Part shown: positions 11,114 through 22,180 of the stretch, piece by piece
Numbering within the stretch: position 1 is the stretch's first letter
Layout: the number at the start of each line of letters is the position of its first letter
From: Atopsyche davidsoni
Taxonomy: Eukaryota > Arthropoda > Insecta > Trichoptera > Hydrobiosidae
Length of the DNA: 64,000 nucleotides
Assembly (NCBI GenBank): GCA_022113835.1
Contig: JAILWY010000016.1
Span: 186,001 to 250,000, forward strand
Reading direction: 5' to 3'
Notes under the pieces: generated by a model
Databases searched by the model: none
The model's input: only the letters and a program-made list of their open reading frames with translations
Told to the model about the DNA's origin: nothing
Position numbers and translations under genes: made by a program

Positions 11114-14100
11114 TCACTCGCCCCTTGGGCCGGGGCGGGGGCGGCGCTGGCCCTTGCAGCCAGCCTGGTGGCGCTCCACGCGCTCAGGGGCGAAGGTGCG
11201 GGCGCAGGTGGTGCAGTGCACCAGCGAGCGCAGGTGCGTCGCCCAGCCCTCCGCGTCCGCGTCCACCTCGCGGCCCCCTCCTGGCGGGAGGCGGAAACGG
11301 TTCTTACGAATAGTGGTTCTCCCGTCAGACAGGTTCAGCTACGGTTCAGCTAGGTAATGTACTTACCTGTCCACCCATGTATTCTTGCTTGTATTTCTCA
11401 TGGTCAACCGTTATAAAGGACGTGCCTTATCTGCCTTCGTATTTTGTTTGTTTTATAACGGAGAACTGCAGAACGTGCTTGCACGTTTATCATGAGCAAT
11501 TTACCCTCCTGCAAAACTGTATCTAGTAATATATATTAGGTGTACAATTAGGTTTTAAAGGATTTTCAAGAGATTACATTACTAGTATTAAATCGAAACG
11601 GACATTGTTGCAACTAACTTCATTTTATAACCCCATCATTAGGCTTTTTTTTTCATTAATAAATAACTTAGTTTTTGTGTGCTCCGAATATGTCAACTTT
11701 TGTGCCAACAAAACACAATTTGCGGGAAAGCTTACTTTTCTGCTTCCATTTGAAGAAAAGTGCAGCTGAAGGCCATCGAATGCTGCAAGAAGACGGGGAA
11801 CATGCTTCATCGATTTCCATGTGTAAATTTTGGTATAAACGTTTTAGAAGTGGTGATTTTAATACCAATGACAAAGAGCGCGAAGGGCGGCCAAAAAAAT
11901 TTTGAGGATGCCGAATTGGAGGCTATATTGGACGAAGACTCGTGCCAAACGCAAGAAGAACTCGCAAAAACATTAGGAGTGACTCAACAAGCCATATCCG
12001 TTTGCTTAAAATCCTTCGGAATGGTCCAAAAGGTAGGATGATTTTAAGACGAGAGCCGTCAAACGCCGTTCTTTTACTTGTGAACAGCTGCTCCAATGGC
12101 AAAAAAGAAAGGGTTTTTTGCATCGTATTGTGACTGGTGACGAACAATGGGTTCAATATGATAACCCCAAGCGCCTAAAATCATGGGGAATGCCTGGCCA
12201 TACGCCAAAATCGATGCCAATGCCGAATATTCACGGTGGAAAGGTCATGCTCTGTATTTGGTGAGAAAAATTGGGCGTGGTGTACTATGACCTGCTACCA
12301 CCAAGTGAAACCATCACAGGGTAACTTTACCAAACTCAATTGATGCGTTTGAGCCGAGCACTGCGGGGAAAACAGCAACAATACGAGGAGAGGCACGACA
12401 AGGTAATTTTGCAACATGACAACGCTCGGCTACATGTTGCGCAGCCGGTCAAAACATACCTTGAAACGCTGAAATGGGAATTCCTACCCCATAGCCCAGA
12501 CATTGCTCCTTCCGACTACCATTTGTTTTCGTCGATGACGCAGGCTCTAAAGGGTAAGCACTTCCGCTCTTTTGAAGAAGTCCAAAATTGGATCGATTCA
12601 TGGATTGCATCAAAAGACACATCGTTTTTCGAGATGGTATCCGAAAATTGCCAGAAAGATGGGAAAAAGTAGTGGCTAGCGACTGACAATACTTTGAAAA
12701 ATGAACTTGTAACAATTTTTTCACAATAAATTGTCAAACTTGAAAAAAAATCATTAAGAACTTATTTGTACAGCTAATATTATTTCTACATAAACGCTGG
12801 ACTGTCCTGTTCAAAATACTAGTTCTAAGACCTATTGTATATCTAACAAATGAAAATAAAAGTATCTTGAAATTTGTTGGTCACCATTACATAAAATTGG
12901 TGTCAGAAGTGGGATACATAACATTCTGTCGATATGACGTATCACATTCGGCTCACCTGTGAACAGACGGTCCTCTGCGGAGAAAGGGCGCGGGGAGTGG
13001 TCGGCGGGGCGCCAGGGGCGGACGTCCCCCTCGCCCCCCCCCGGGGGGGCTACCGGGGGAAGTATTCGTACATTTGACGTATTGTCAATACAATGTACCG
13101 AGTTTAGCTCGCTTTTGAACGGGCGGTCCTCTGCAAAGAGAAGGCGCTCGGTGCGCGGGGAAGGGGCGGGGGCGAGGGCCGTGCGCGGGCTGCATCCCGG
13201 GCCTGGAGCCCCGTGCGGGCTGCATCTCGGGCCTGGAGCCCCGCGCGGGCTGCATCCCGGGCCTGGAGCCCCGTGCGGGCTGCATCTCGGGCCTGGAGCC
13301 CCGCGCGGGCTGCATCCCGGGCCTGGAGCCCCGTGCGGGCTGCATCTCGGGCCTGGAGCCCCGCGCGGGCTGCATCCCGGGCCTGGAGCCCCGCGCGGGC
13401 TGCATCCCGGGCCTGGAGCCCCGCGCGGGCTGCATCCCGGGCCTGGAGCCCCGTGCGGGCTGCATCTCGGGCCTGGAGCCCCGTGCGGGCTGCATCCCGG
13501 GCCAGGAGCTCCCGGAGACGCCGTGACCGCTGGAAGCATTCCAAGTCAGTACCGCCGAACGACGAGATGTCTCATCGGACGCGATCGAGAGCTCCCGTTA
13601 CCTGCGAGACGCCGCGGACGCGACGCCGGAGCGGACGGAGACTGCGGAGAGAAGGTCGTTATCTAAAATGCAAACAATCAAAAGTAAGGTAAAAGGTATA
13701 CAATAACTTGTATACCTTTGTTTGTTTGCCGTATACTTGTATACCGGTACACTTGTTCTGCACTCAGCTTGTTACAAGTTCACGTATTTTTGTCGAAACA
13801 TGCTTGATTGCGTAAATCATATCTTTGCTTACCAACTTGCATATATTTGTTTTCGACAGCCCTAAACGCTGCTGGCACTCTTCTAATCTGGAACGAAGAT
13901 TGAAAGTTGTTGAATTGCCGCAGCATTTCGTTCGCAAAATTCAAGCGATTTGCGTAGTCCGTATCCTTCAATTCTTGCACCAATTGAATTTTATACGCTT
14001 TTAAATGCAAATCTTTATTTAAAATCGAATGCAAAGACGATTTTTTAATGTTCAACGCTTGGCTTCGCTTTCGGATGGATAAATACGGTTTTTGACGAAC

Positions 14101-17100
14101 TGACGCTTACACTTCTTCGATTGTTTCCTGGTCGCGGACTGATGAGGGCGACCAGAGTTTTGGATTTTTACCATCGCACCTGTATTTTCGAACATCCGGA
14201 TCCATTTTCTAATGCTATCGTCACTTGGTGCATTGCGATACTCCGCACGATATAAACGTTGAGCAGTCACTATTTAATCACCGTTAAGATAATACGCTCG
14301 TACGCAAAAAGCGCTATGCGTCCCCGGGTACTGCTCCATAGCAACTAAAACTCTACAATATGGCGGACTCCACGATTCTCTCCACGCGTCCTTCAGCCGC
14401 TTCGAATCAACTTCAACGCAAAAACAAATACCCGATGCACTTTTTGGACGCCCTGTTAGCGTGTTATCAGCAATTTTCGTTCCAGATTAGAAGAGTATCA
14501 GCAGTGTAACGGTCACCATTTGGATAACATCATTTTTTAAAAATAATTTTCCATTTTATACACTTGTAATCAACTATAAAAAAATACTTGATTACTAGTA
14601 GTTTTGGTTTGGCTGAACTAACAAATACCCGATACACTTTTTGGACACACTGTACTTGTTTATTTGCGGCATCTAAAGCGATATCTGTGCAGGCTTTAAT
14701 TAAAGCTAATAAATATGATTGAAAAACATTCTAGATCCATATACTGTTAATTATAAAACAAGGTTGAGATTTTAACAGTTGAAATTTAGGCCATAATAAT
14801 ACGATAAACACATTTTTGACGGCTAGATAAAATATTTTTTTCGCCCCCCGTGAACCTTAAAACTCCCCCCATTTTCCCTTGGACTCGCCACCGCCCCCTT
14901 GGAAAGCTCCAGCGCCCACTGGGGGGCGGTACCGCCCCCGTTGAGAACCTATGATCTAGAGACACGCGTCTCGGGCGAATCTGTGAAGTCGGCACGGACA
15001 CCGGCGACCTGCGACTTTCGATAACGAAATAAACACTCGGCGACTGTCGGAGCTCCGGCGGCCGCCCGGGGAATCGTCGCTTTCATCGATCGGAGTCACT
15101 TCGCAGCCGTCGCGGACGGAGATCGGTCAGCACGATAGTCAAAATATTTTTTGACCTTGAGAGTCGGTGCCGCACGCACGCGGAGGGCGCGCCGGTTGCC
15201 GGGCGACGCCGCCCCACCGCACTGCGCGCCCGCCGCCCCGCCCCGCCGCCCCGCCCCGCCCCGCCCCGCCCCGCCCCGCTGCACGGCCGGTCGATGCGGG
15301 CCGAGCGGCCGGGGGCCCGCGCATCCGGGTCAGCGGGTCAGAGCGGAGCCCCGTCCGGCCACCTTGACACGGAACGTGCCCGCGAGGGAAGGCGGTGAGA
15401 AGGCTCCGCGTATCTTTCGGACGGTAGGTTCTCGCGTACCGAAGCGGGCAGGGGACTTAGTGCAGGTTCGCGCGTTTTACGCTCAGAATTAAAAAAATAA
15501 TAAATAAAACAATGCGTTCACGAATCGCGTGAAAAAATATCGCAATTTATTATAAAACTAGAAATGTAGCCCGTCATAAAATGACGTATTCGATGAACGA
15601 TGCGATAGTGTTTGAACATAATAAGATGAATAATGCTTTAATTTTGTATCATCAGTTGGATGAAGGTGCGAAGTTCTGTGATATACTTGGCCTTGAACTT
15701 TGAAGCAGAGTGGCCCACTGTTAATTTAGCTCCCATTGATGCAAAAGACATACTGTTATCGTATGATCTTATTTTTCTCTTGAAAGTTCCATTATAAATA
15801 TCCTTTATATATACTGGGGAAATAGGCCTTGCTGGTAGTTTCACTTTACTTTTGTGACAGTAATCGTTGAACTTTCCATCTGATGGGTTTTCTGCTTGAT
15901 AATGTAAAGCATTGCAGAATCGACAGGTCACACTAATTAATCCGAAGACAAACGCAGCGTTCGCTGTGCATCAGTTTCTTTTTGTCTTGAGGTCGATGCG
16001 CGTACTCGAATTTTAAGAAGACGCTGCTCACGTTTTCCTTCCAACTCATTGCTTGACATTTATGTCACATTTCGTGTCACAAACAACGCATCACTTTTCA
16101 CTGCACTGTTCTTTATTTGATGCAGTCTTTATCACGTTCAATTGTGAAATTCTTGTTGAATTACGTTTTCTGTGCGTAGACGGTGTTATTTTGAGTTATT
16201 AAGGGTCTAGGTCCCATAATCGAGTTTTTTTGATCATTTTCTAGTCCGTTTTGCGAAAAATCGACTGCACCAATCAATAAGATTTAAATGTAAAAAGTTT
16301 GGTACATCCCTTCTTCTGAACACAATATATTTTTATTTCTTATAAATATACTATTAATATGATAAATATGTGTTTTTCCGATTAAAATGTAGGAATTTGG
16401 AGATTCGTCGACATTTTCCAAGAATCCTAAACATTTAAAAGTCTTTTTTTCAATTGGAATTAAAAGATTAAATATAAACCATGTGCGTCTTATTAATTTT
16501 AAAATTAAAAAAAAAAAAATCTTTAACAAACTTTGGTTTTGAAAAGTCGTCATTTTATCCAATTTTTCAACATCTTTAAGATTTAATTTTACCCTAAAAA
16601 TGAACGTTAATTAAATAATAAAAATTAGATAAATATAATTTATAGTTTTTTCAATACTGTGTAAAAAAATCAAATTTCGATATAGAAAAATAAAGTGACA
16701 ATTAAATTAATTAAATGACACGATTTCGCCAGGTAATGCACTGACTGTGGTGTCCGGTTGGACACCAGAGGCAATTAAATGGCTGGGAGCAACTGCCTTA
16801 ATGATGTGGGTAATAATTTCTAATGCAATTTCGATAAAAAAAATAGAGTTTGTGTCAAACTGACAAACTGGAAATTTATTTTTTTGTAAGATATTCTATA
16901 GAAAACAAAAAATCGAAACATACATACACACACACAATGGCTATTATTATAGTAGATATGCATTGAAACAGTAAATAATACGTTTTTTAATAAATCGAGA
17001 GGCATTTGGCGCTCTCTCGATCGGGCGCACTGCCCACCGGCGAAAGTCCCGACCGTCGCGCGAAAACCTGACCTATCGGATCGAACCGACCCGAGCGTCA

Positions 17101-20100
17101 TTTTTATTCTTTAAAATTTATCTGCACGTCTTCTGGAATATAAATTTTCGTTAAATAGAAAGCGGATAAAATTATGGAAACTCGGGGTGAAGCGTTTTCC
17201 AATCGACGGAGTCGGAAACTACGCAGCGCAGTCGCATCTCGTTCTTTCGGACGGACCTCCGGGCGATGGTATTGTAGCGGTCAGTGCAAATGCACCGAGC
17301 TACAATATTTGACTTGTTAAGCTCCGCCCCGACCAAGCCTTTTGATCTACATTCATCATCAACAAATCAACATAACCTTTAGGGCGAAAGTATAATAAAG
17401 TTGATAATGTCCGAAGGGAACGGGAACGGGAGCGAGACCCGCGACAGACGAGCGGGCGGCGTGGAAAATCCAGAAAAAAAAGAAAATTGAAAAAGAATGG
17501 TCGCGATCACGAGTGGCAGTGGTCGATAGACGCGGAGATCGAGTAGACGATGTGCAATGAAATGTCGGGTGAAATGAACCCGATCTTACGATAATGCAGA
17601 ACTTTATTCCTGGATTAGTAAATTATGATCTGAATTAACTATCCTGCAAAATATGGAACTGCCTGTAAGGAATTCGAGGGCTAACTAGGCTATTTAGTTA
17701 TGTTTGAGACTCTAACGGTACTAACTCCCGAGGTCAAAAAATCTCATTCAATGACGCCTATTACTCGGCTATTGAATGCGTCACTCGGTTTGCAAAAAGG
17801 TATTTCGTCAAATCAATAATCAGTGATCACGCTGGCGCAAAGTATAAATAGAGAAATTCCAATCCAACATCTTTAATTGAGTCCACAAGTATGAAAGTGG
17901 TCTATATCAAAATGAAAAAAAAGAAGAGATTATCGGTTATTTGACATCATGTTACATAAAACTGAACCAATTAAATTTACTTTTTACAAAATTGAAAAAA
18001 ATGAGCCTTAAGATGAGATTTGTTATTTCAACGTTTAATGGGATGCATGAAAATGGGCTAATTTTGAAACTAGACTTTGTCAAAAATTCATTTATATGTT
18101 AAATCAGACATTGAAATCAGCAGACGACGATAATGATAACCCTGCAAAAAGCATTTAATTGCATTTTCATTCTCCTCAAAAAGACAAAAAATGCGATTTA
18201 CTGAAACGAAATACGATATATTCTAAAAATAAACACATTAGATAAAAACACTATTTGGATTTACAAAGTGCCAAGTTAGCTAAGAAATGGCTCGCAGAAG
18301 ACCAGGAAAAGAGAATTCCCAGGAATATTTTGGGTTCTAATTTGATTTGATTAGATTTGATACAAAACCTTATTATGGTCTGTATTTGAGCTTATTATTA
18401 GCGGAATATGCATGCGTACCACTTGGATGTCCACGATTCTAGAATAACAATGTCAAGAGGTTTGCATGGGGTGAAACAATAGTGTCAAGAGTTGCACAGA
18501 CAGTAGCTTCGTGTACGCGGAGCATATATATTATGAAATTCAATATTTTTGACAGAGAGTACTTGGTGAAATTCCATTTTAATATTTTTGAATAAAATAC
18601 TTGAGTGATTTCCACATTTTTATGTGGAAAATCATATAAAAATGTGGAAAATCACTCAAGTATTTTATTCAAAAATATCATATATATTATAGTAACTACT
18701 CAGAAACGCGTGATAGCCTCTGGCTCTATAGGTTAGAATTCTAACATTAAAGTAGGCCTTGGTACTTGGATAAAAATAACTAAAATTAAAAAAAAAAAAA
18801 ATACCTCAATTTGATGTTGTCTAATCATTACTTTTAACAGATTATTTGTGATTTTGGGTAGATAGAACTGAAAATCAAAAGGCAAACCATTCATACAACC
18901 CTTTGAATTACTACAAATTGTATGGAAGAAAAAGTCTATTTTCAGTAAAACAAATCCTTTATCTAAAAGAGGAATACCAAAAATAGAAATATTAATTGAT
19001 TTCCATTATACACTACCACCAATAAAAAACAATGAAATAATGTGATCCTTTCAGTTTTTTGGAACATTTTAAAAATCTCAAAACTCAAATTTTCATTGAA
19101 CTAAGTCATTCATGTGTATTTTTTTGATTCTGAAAATGGCCAATGTCAATTCAACCCTCAAAAACCACATTTGCGGATGAGATTCACGCAAAATTTTACA
19201 TTCAAAGCCTAGATTCCGATAATAATATTAAATTTATTGAATCACAAAAAATTAAATATCTCGAAACGAGAAATATGACATAGACCACTAACATAATTAT
19301 AGGCAAAAAGGATATAGGGATACTTGCCTCGCGTCTTTGCGGGGAAATTTGCCGTCGAGTTTGTGAACCAGTTAAAGGCGGCAGCGGGGCGGCCAGCGGG
19401 GCGGCCAGCGGGGCGGCCAGCGGGGCGGCCAGCGGGGCGGCCAGCGGGGCGGCCAGCGGGGCGGCCAGCGGGGCGGCCAGCCGCGCGGCCAGCGGGGCGG
19501 CTCTCATTCCCCGACCGGCCGACACTAGTTGGCGCCGCTGCAATGATGGCAGAACTGTAGGTATATGCCAATCTTTAATGGAATATTGCACCCCAAATCA
19601 CAGTGAAGTATTGTACGAATATCAATTGATTATAAAAGTTGCAACGAGCAAGAGATACCTCTCGACACTTGGCCTCGTGGATGCTCAGCGAGGCGCTGCC
19701 GAAGCGCCGGCCGCAGTGGCCGCACGGCAGCGGCACCCCCGCCGGGCGCGGCGCGGGGGCGGGGGCGGGGGCGGGGGCGGGGGCGGCCGAGGCGGGCGCG
19801 GGCCGGCAGCGGGGCGGCGGGTGCGCGTGCAGGCGCTCGGGGCGCGCGGCCCGCCCGCACGAGGCGCAGGGCGGCACCAGGGGGCGGGGAGGGGGGCCAG
19901 AGAAGGCCTCGTCCGGGCGGCGGCGCGGCCGGGGAGGCGGCCGGGGAGGCGGCGGGGCGCAGCGCGTGAGGCGGTAGGCGGCCAGCAGCTCCTTGCTGAG
20001 CAGGGACATGTCGATTTCGCCGAGCAGCGCGGCGTCCAGCAAGCGCGGGCGCTCCAGCGTGGCGGTGCGCGGGCGGGCGGGGCGGGCGGGGCGCGCGGGG

Positions 20101-20204
20101 CGGGCGGGGCGCGGGTGGCGGCGGCGCGGGCGGCACTCGTCCGCCCTGGAGCGGAGGCGCCGGGCCGCGCCCCCCGGTGCGAAGCTGCCGCGACCGCTTC
20201 TCAT
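11114..20204 (-). CDS. C2HC zinc-finger protein, ZC2HC1/ZNF474-like
   Basis: Three coding exons, 20204-19659, 19537-19324 and 11280-11114, give 308 residues with compatible phases (0, then 1). Exon 1 begins MRSGRGSFAPGG and is Arg/Pro-rich. It carries CASCGRAARPERLHAHPPPRC and then CGHCGRRFGSASLSIHEAKC, a perfect C-x2-C-x11-H-x3-C finger with the FGSASxSIHE signature of the ZC2HC1/ZNF474 group. Exon 2 is largely an AAPL repeat encoded by a 12-bp minisatellite. Exon 3 carries a third finger, CTTCARTFAPERVERHQAGC, and stops with RPGPRGE. The fingers probably bind zinc; the molecular role is unknown. The second intron is about 8 kb and full of transposons. The start is the first in-frame ATG of the exon. 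Very high GC. Confidence 0.7.
11358..12916 (+). repeat. possible LTR end plus tRNA-Leu-type primer site, split by a mariner
   Basis: TTGGTGTCAGAAGTGGGAT at 12897-12915 resembles the primer binding site complementary to a leucine tRNA 3' end, used by several LTR elements. Just before it is CCATTACA, a plausible LTR end, and a polyadenylation-like AATAAA at about 12855. Upstream of the inserted mariner, the sequence from TGTACTTACC (11358) has promoter-like features. No gag or pol follows. Tentative. Confidence 0.35.
11536..12777 (+). mobile_element. mariner element, decayed, plus strand
   Basis: It is 1242 bp with imperfect TIRs (TTAGGTGTACAATTAGG left; TTAGCTGTACAAATAAG as reverse complement of the right) flanked by TA. 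The transposase reads in pieces: an HTH part (11675-11905, then 11900-12041 in another frame: LDEDSCQTQEELAKTLGV), VTGDEQWVQYDN with the first catalytic D (about 12130), and HDNARLHVA ... PDIAPSDYHLF (12340-12672) with the second and third. Several frameshifts and a stop make it inactive. It sits inside the zinc-finger gene intron and interrupts the LTR-like sequence. Confidence 0.8.
13184..13510. repeat. 30-bp GC-rich minisatellite, about 11 units
   Basis: The unit is GGGCTGCATCCCGGGCCTGG followed by AGCCCCGCGC. Units alternate between CATCCC and CATCTC variants in much of the array, giving a partial 60-bp higher-order period. Because 30 is a multiple of 3 and the unit lacks stops in several frames on both strands, it creates long ORFs up to 235 codons. 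I treat those as artefacts. Confidence 0.85.
13780..14655 (-). pseudogene. Tc1/mariner-like transposase remnant (HTH-first type)
   Basis: Two frames remain. 14270-14052 includes RAEYRNAPSDDSIRKWIRMF and a basic stretch. 14055-13780 includes SSLHSILNKDLHLKAYKIQL and then VQELKDTDYANRLNFANEML. This pair of helix-turn-helix segments is typical of a Tc1/mariner-related insect family that often starts with a DUF4817-type HTH. No DDE/D catalytic part follows. TTTTTGGACACACTGTA near 14640-14656 looks like one terminus flanked by TA; a related sequence with the same interior is at about 14427. Confidence 0.5.
14790..14955. repeat. hAT-like terminal remnant
   Basis: Reading the minus strand from about 14952, CATAGGTTCTCAACGGGGG is a hAT-type terminus of the CAGxGGTTCTCAACC kind. 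It is followed by GC-rich then AT-rich sequence. The other end was not found, so it is a fragment. Confidence 0.4.
15000..15485. other. CpG-dense segment with CCCCG repeats
   Basis: A sharp GC-rich island of about 480 bp sits in an AT-rich intron. It includes a CCCCGC tandem run at about 15236-15280. The ORFs in it on both strands are compositional. It could be an unrecognised promoter or non-coding first exon, or a fragment of a GC-rich mobile element. Nothing decides between these. Confidence 0.4.
15558..16956 (-). mobile_element. Helitron H2, copy a
   Basis: On the minus strand it starts TCTACTATAATAATAGCC at 16956 after A. It ends CTAG at 15558 before T, with a short hairpin (CGTCAT...ATGACG) about 11 bases from the 3' end. 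These are standard Helitron termini. Length 1399 bp. It carries a 97-codon ORF (15931-15638) and the shared repeat module. Nearly identical copies lie at 42587-46299 (interrupted) and 46574-48362. Confidence 0.8.
15638..15931 (-). pseudogene. Helitron replicase N-terminal fragment (H2a)
   Basis: The 97 residues start [14 protein letters not shown] and include [31 protein letters not shown] and a final [11 protein letters not shown]. This matches the N-terminal zinc-binding part of animal Helitron proteins (CxxC, CCHKGKV, FASMGA, H/Y-G-xhY). It stops before any Rep HUH motif or helicase. The same ORF is intact at 42962-42669 and decayed at about 46935-46680. Confidence 0.7.
16957..18540. other. 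no gene seen
   Basis: Intron sequence of the zinc-finger gene. The part at 16980-17580 is moderately GC-rich and includes the inverted hairpin shared with 8563-8600 (at 17270-17310). No exon or transposase was recognised. Confidence 0.45.
18546..18690. repeat. F1-family foldback repeat
   Basis: Two inverted arms (TTTTGAATAAAATACTTGAG ... and its complement at 18650-18672) surround a short centre at about 18620. The sequence belongs to the family that also occurs at 23548-23670, 35842-35890, 46300-46545 and 63931-64000. Each of these carries part of TTGACAGAGAGTACTT and GGAATTCCA. Confidence 0.65.
19378..19505. repeat. 12-bp minisatellite in coding exon 2
   Basis: About ten tandem copies of GGGGCGGCCAGC lie inside the second exon of the zinc-finger gene. 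Read on the minus strand they encode repeated AAPL. Twelve-base steps keep the frame, so copy number can vary without breaking the protein. Confidence 0.85.
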
Positions 20205-20544
20205 CCCGCCGAGGGGTACGGAAGGAGGCGGATCCGAGTCCAGGGTGGCGTGCGAACGGATCGGAGGCCGCCGCCGACTGACCGCGACCGCCGAGCGGCC
20301 CCCCCCCGCCGTCCCCTCCGTCGACTACCTCCGGAGGTAGAATACTACAAACTATTTTTGATTACCTCTGTGACTTATTACCTTTGAAAGCCCCTTCATA
20401 CAGAGAGAGTATCGGTTAAAGCGGCATTCCCAACGACGCTTTTAAAAACAACAACAAAACCGTATTCCTGTAGTCGACAATGTGCTCATAAAAGTCTATT
20501 GCCTTTGATATGTATATATCAAAGGCATTTAAAAAAAAATTATA

Positions 20545-20555
20545 TACATATATAT

Positions 20556-20601
<46 letters not shown>

Positions 20602-20602
20602 A

Positions 20603-20645
<43 letters not shown>
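20545..20645. repeat. TA dinucleotide microsatellite
   Basis: About 100 bp of TA repeats with a few G/C interruptions. The ORFs made of alternating I and Y here are artefacts. Confidence 0.95.
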
Positions 20646-20647
<2 letters not shown>

Positions 20648-20656
20648 TATATGCCC

Positions 20657-21911
20657 AATTAAGTTTTGGAGCTTCTTTGCACAGTAAAAAATGATAAATT
20701 TCAAGAGTAATACAAATAATGGTTTATTCAAAGTATTGTCTCTCGCTAGCTACCAATCACCATCCAACCAATTTTCCCCTTCTTCTAAATTATCTAATTG
20801 TAGCCCAGCCAAGCCATGCGCCATCGACCGGACCGAATGGTAATCGGAAGGTGCCAGGTCTAGTGAATACGGCGGGTGCGATAGCAGATCTGTAACGTAG
20901 GTAGTATATATGATACGGAATCTACGTTGCATTCTCATACTTAGTCAGTCTTATAATAAACGCTGTACTGAATAGACGTGTTTGATTCAATACATTACAT
21001 CATTTCAGCGTTTTGATGGTTTCCTGGACGATGGAACTTGGTGGGTTTCGTGTCCCATCCTGACCGTTTTTCGAGCACGGTGTGGTTCAAATCGATCAGT
21101 TGTTGTCAGTAGCGATGCCCATGGATAGTTTCGCCCGGTTTCAGCAGCTCATAGTGCGCGATTCCTTTCTGGTTCCACCAAACGCAGAGCATTGTCTTCT
21201 TTCCGACACGATTTGGCAGAGCCGTCGGTGATGATAATTTTTTTGCGTTTGGGATTCTCGAAATATATCCACTTCTTATCGCCAGTAACAATTCGATGCA
21301 GGAAACTCTTTCTTTCATGCCGCAAAAGTAAAATTTCGGAAGTGGTTCTTCGATTTTCAATCTGTCTCGCAAGTCAACTCTTTCGGCACCCGTTGTCCTT
21401 CCCTATGATGTTTTTTCCCATGGCATGTAAACGATTGGAAATACCTTGGCGAGTCATGTTTAATGCCCCCGCAAGTTGATTTTGTGTTTGCGTATCATTT
21501 TCATCTAATAACGTTTGCGATCGGCGTCCTCCATTGTTTTTGGTCTTCCGGAGCACTCTTTGTCTTCAATGTCCTGATCGCCACTTTTGAAGCGTTTAAA
21601 CCAATTTCCACTGGTAGCTTCGATGGTGCATGGTCACCGGAGGCCTTCTCAAGCAAACGAAGTGCTTCAGCTGCATTTTTTTCAAGTTGAAGCAGAAAAG
21701 CAAAGGTTTCTGCAAATGCTGTTTTTTTGTCACAAAACTCGACATTTCATTGTCAGAAAAAATATTATTTATTGCGTTGCGTTATGTGTTGGTATTATGA
21801 TTGGTTATTGTTGACAAATGTCTAACCTATTAAAAAAACATAAGTTTAGACATGTATATCGATTACATGTGTCGTTAGCGCCATCTATGTGTGAAACCTA
21901 CAAACTTAGTT
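20657..21911 (-). mobile_element. mariner element, decayed, minus strand
   Basis: Imperfect TIRs (AATTAAGTTTTGGAGCTTC at the left; AACTAAGTTTGTAGGTTTC as complement of the right). Minus-strand pieces: an HTH region at about 21720-21380 (KRSGDQDIEDKECSG in one frame, LLDENDTQTQNQLAGALNMT in the next) and the C-terminal SHPPYSLDLAPSDYH at about 20900-20830, where the expected SPD reads SLD. Frame breaks lie between them. Inactive. Fragments of the same family are at 105-330 and 4291-4600. Confidence 0.75.
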
Positions 21912-22074
21912 ACATACACATACATACATATATTTAAGTATATATACTTTTAAATTTAAAAATTTTGAAACAAATACATAAGCCTGTAGTGTAGTGTGAA
22001 TGACAGTCCGGGCCGCGGGGTTATCTGCGGGGGCCGAGTGCAGCGCCGACCCGGCCGGCGAGACCGACAGGCGG

Positions 22075-22150
22075 CCTGTAGACCCGCAGACCCGCAGACC
22101 CGCAGACCTGTAACCCGCAGACCCGTAACCCGCAGACCCGCAGACGAGCG
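22075..22150 (+). repeat. short tandem repeat (CCCGCAGA-type) before the start codon
   Basis: About nine units of ACCCGCAG, two or three of them changed to CCTGTAAC or CCCGTAAC, end 30 bp before the ATG of the downstream gene. They probably lie in its 5' UTR. Confidence 0.75.
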
Positions 22151-22180
22151 GCTGAGACAGCTGCGAACTGTTTCTCAAAA

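Noticed and set aside
9100..11357. Plus-strand ORFs of 98-243 codons
   Set aside because: They are shadows of GC-rich minus-strand exons. The minus strand gives motif matches and splice phases; the plus frames give Arg/Ala/Pro-rich text only.
13184..13510. Possible CRISPR-like direct repeats
   Set aside because: The units are contiguous with no variable spacers, and the genome is eukaryotic.
12832..13666. Long ORFs (up to 235 codons) on both strands
   Set aside because: They are produced by the 30-bp minisatellite, whose unit is a multiple of three and lacks stops in several frames. No domain and no splice context.
15190..15205. RFX X-box-like motif (GTTGCCGGGCGAC) near the CpG segment
   Set aside because: The match is imperfect and isolated, with no recognised gene start beside it.
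19578..20387. Plus-strand 269-codon ORF
   Set aside because: Glycine/arginine-rich antisense shadow of zinc-finger gene exon 1.
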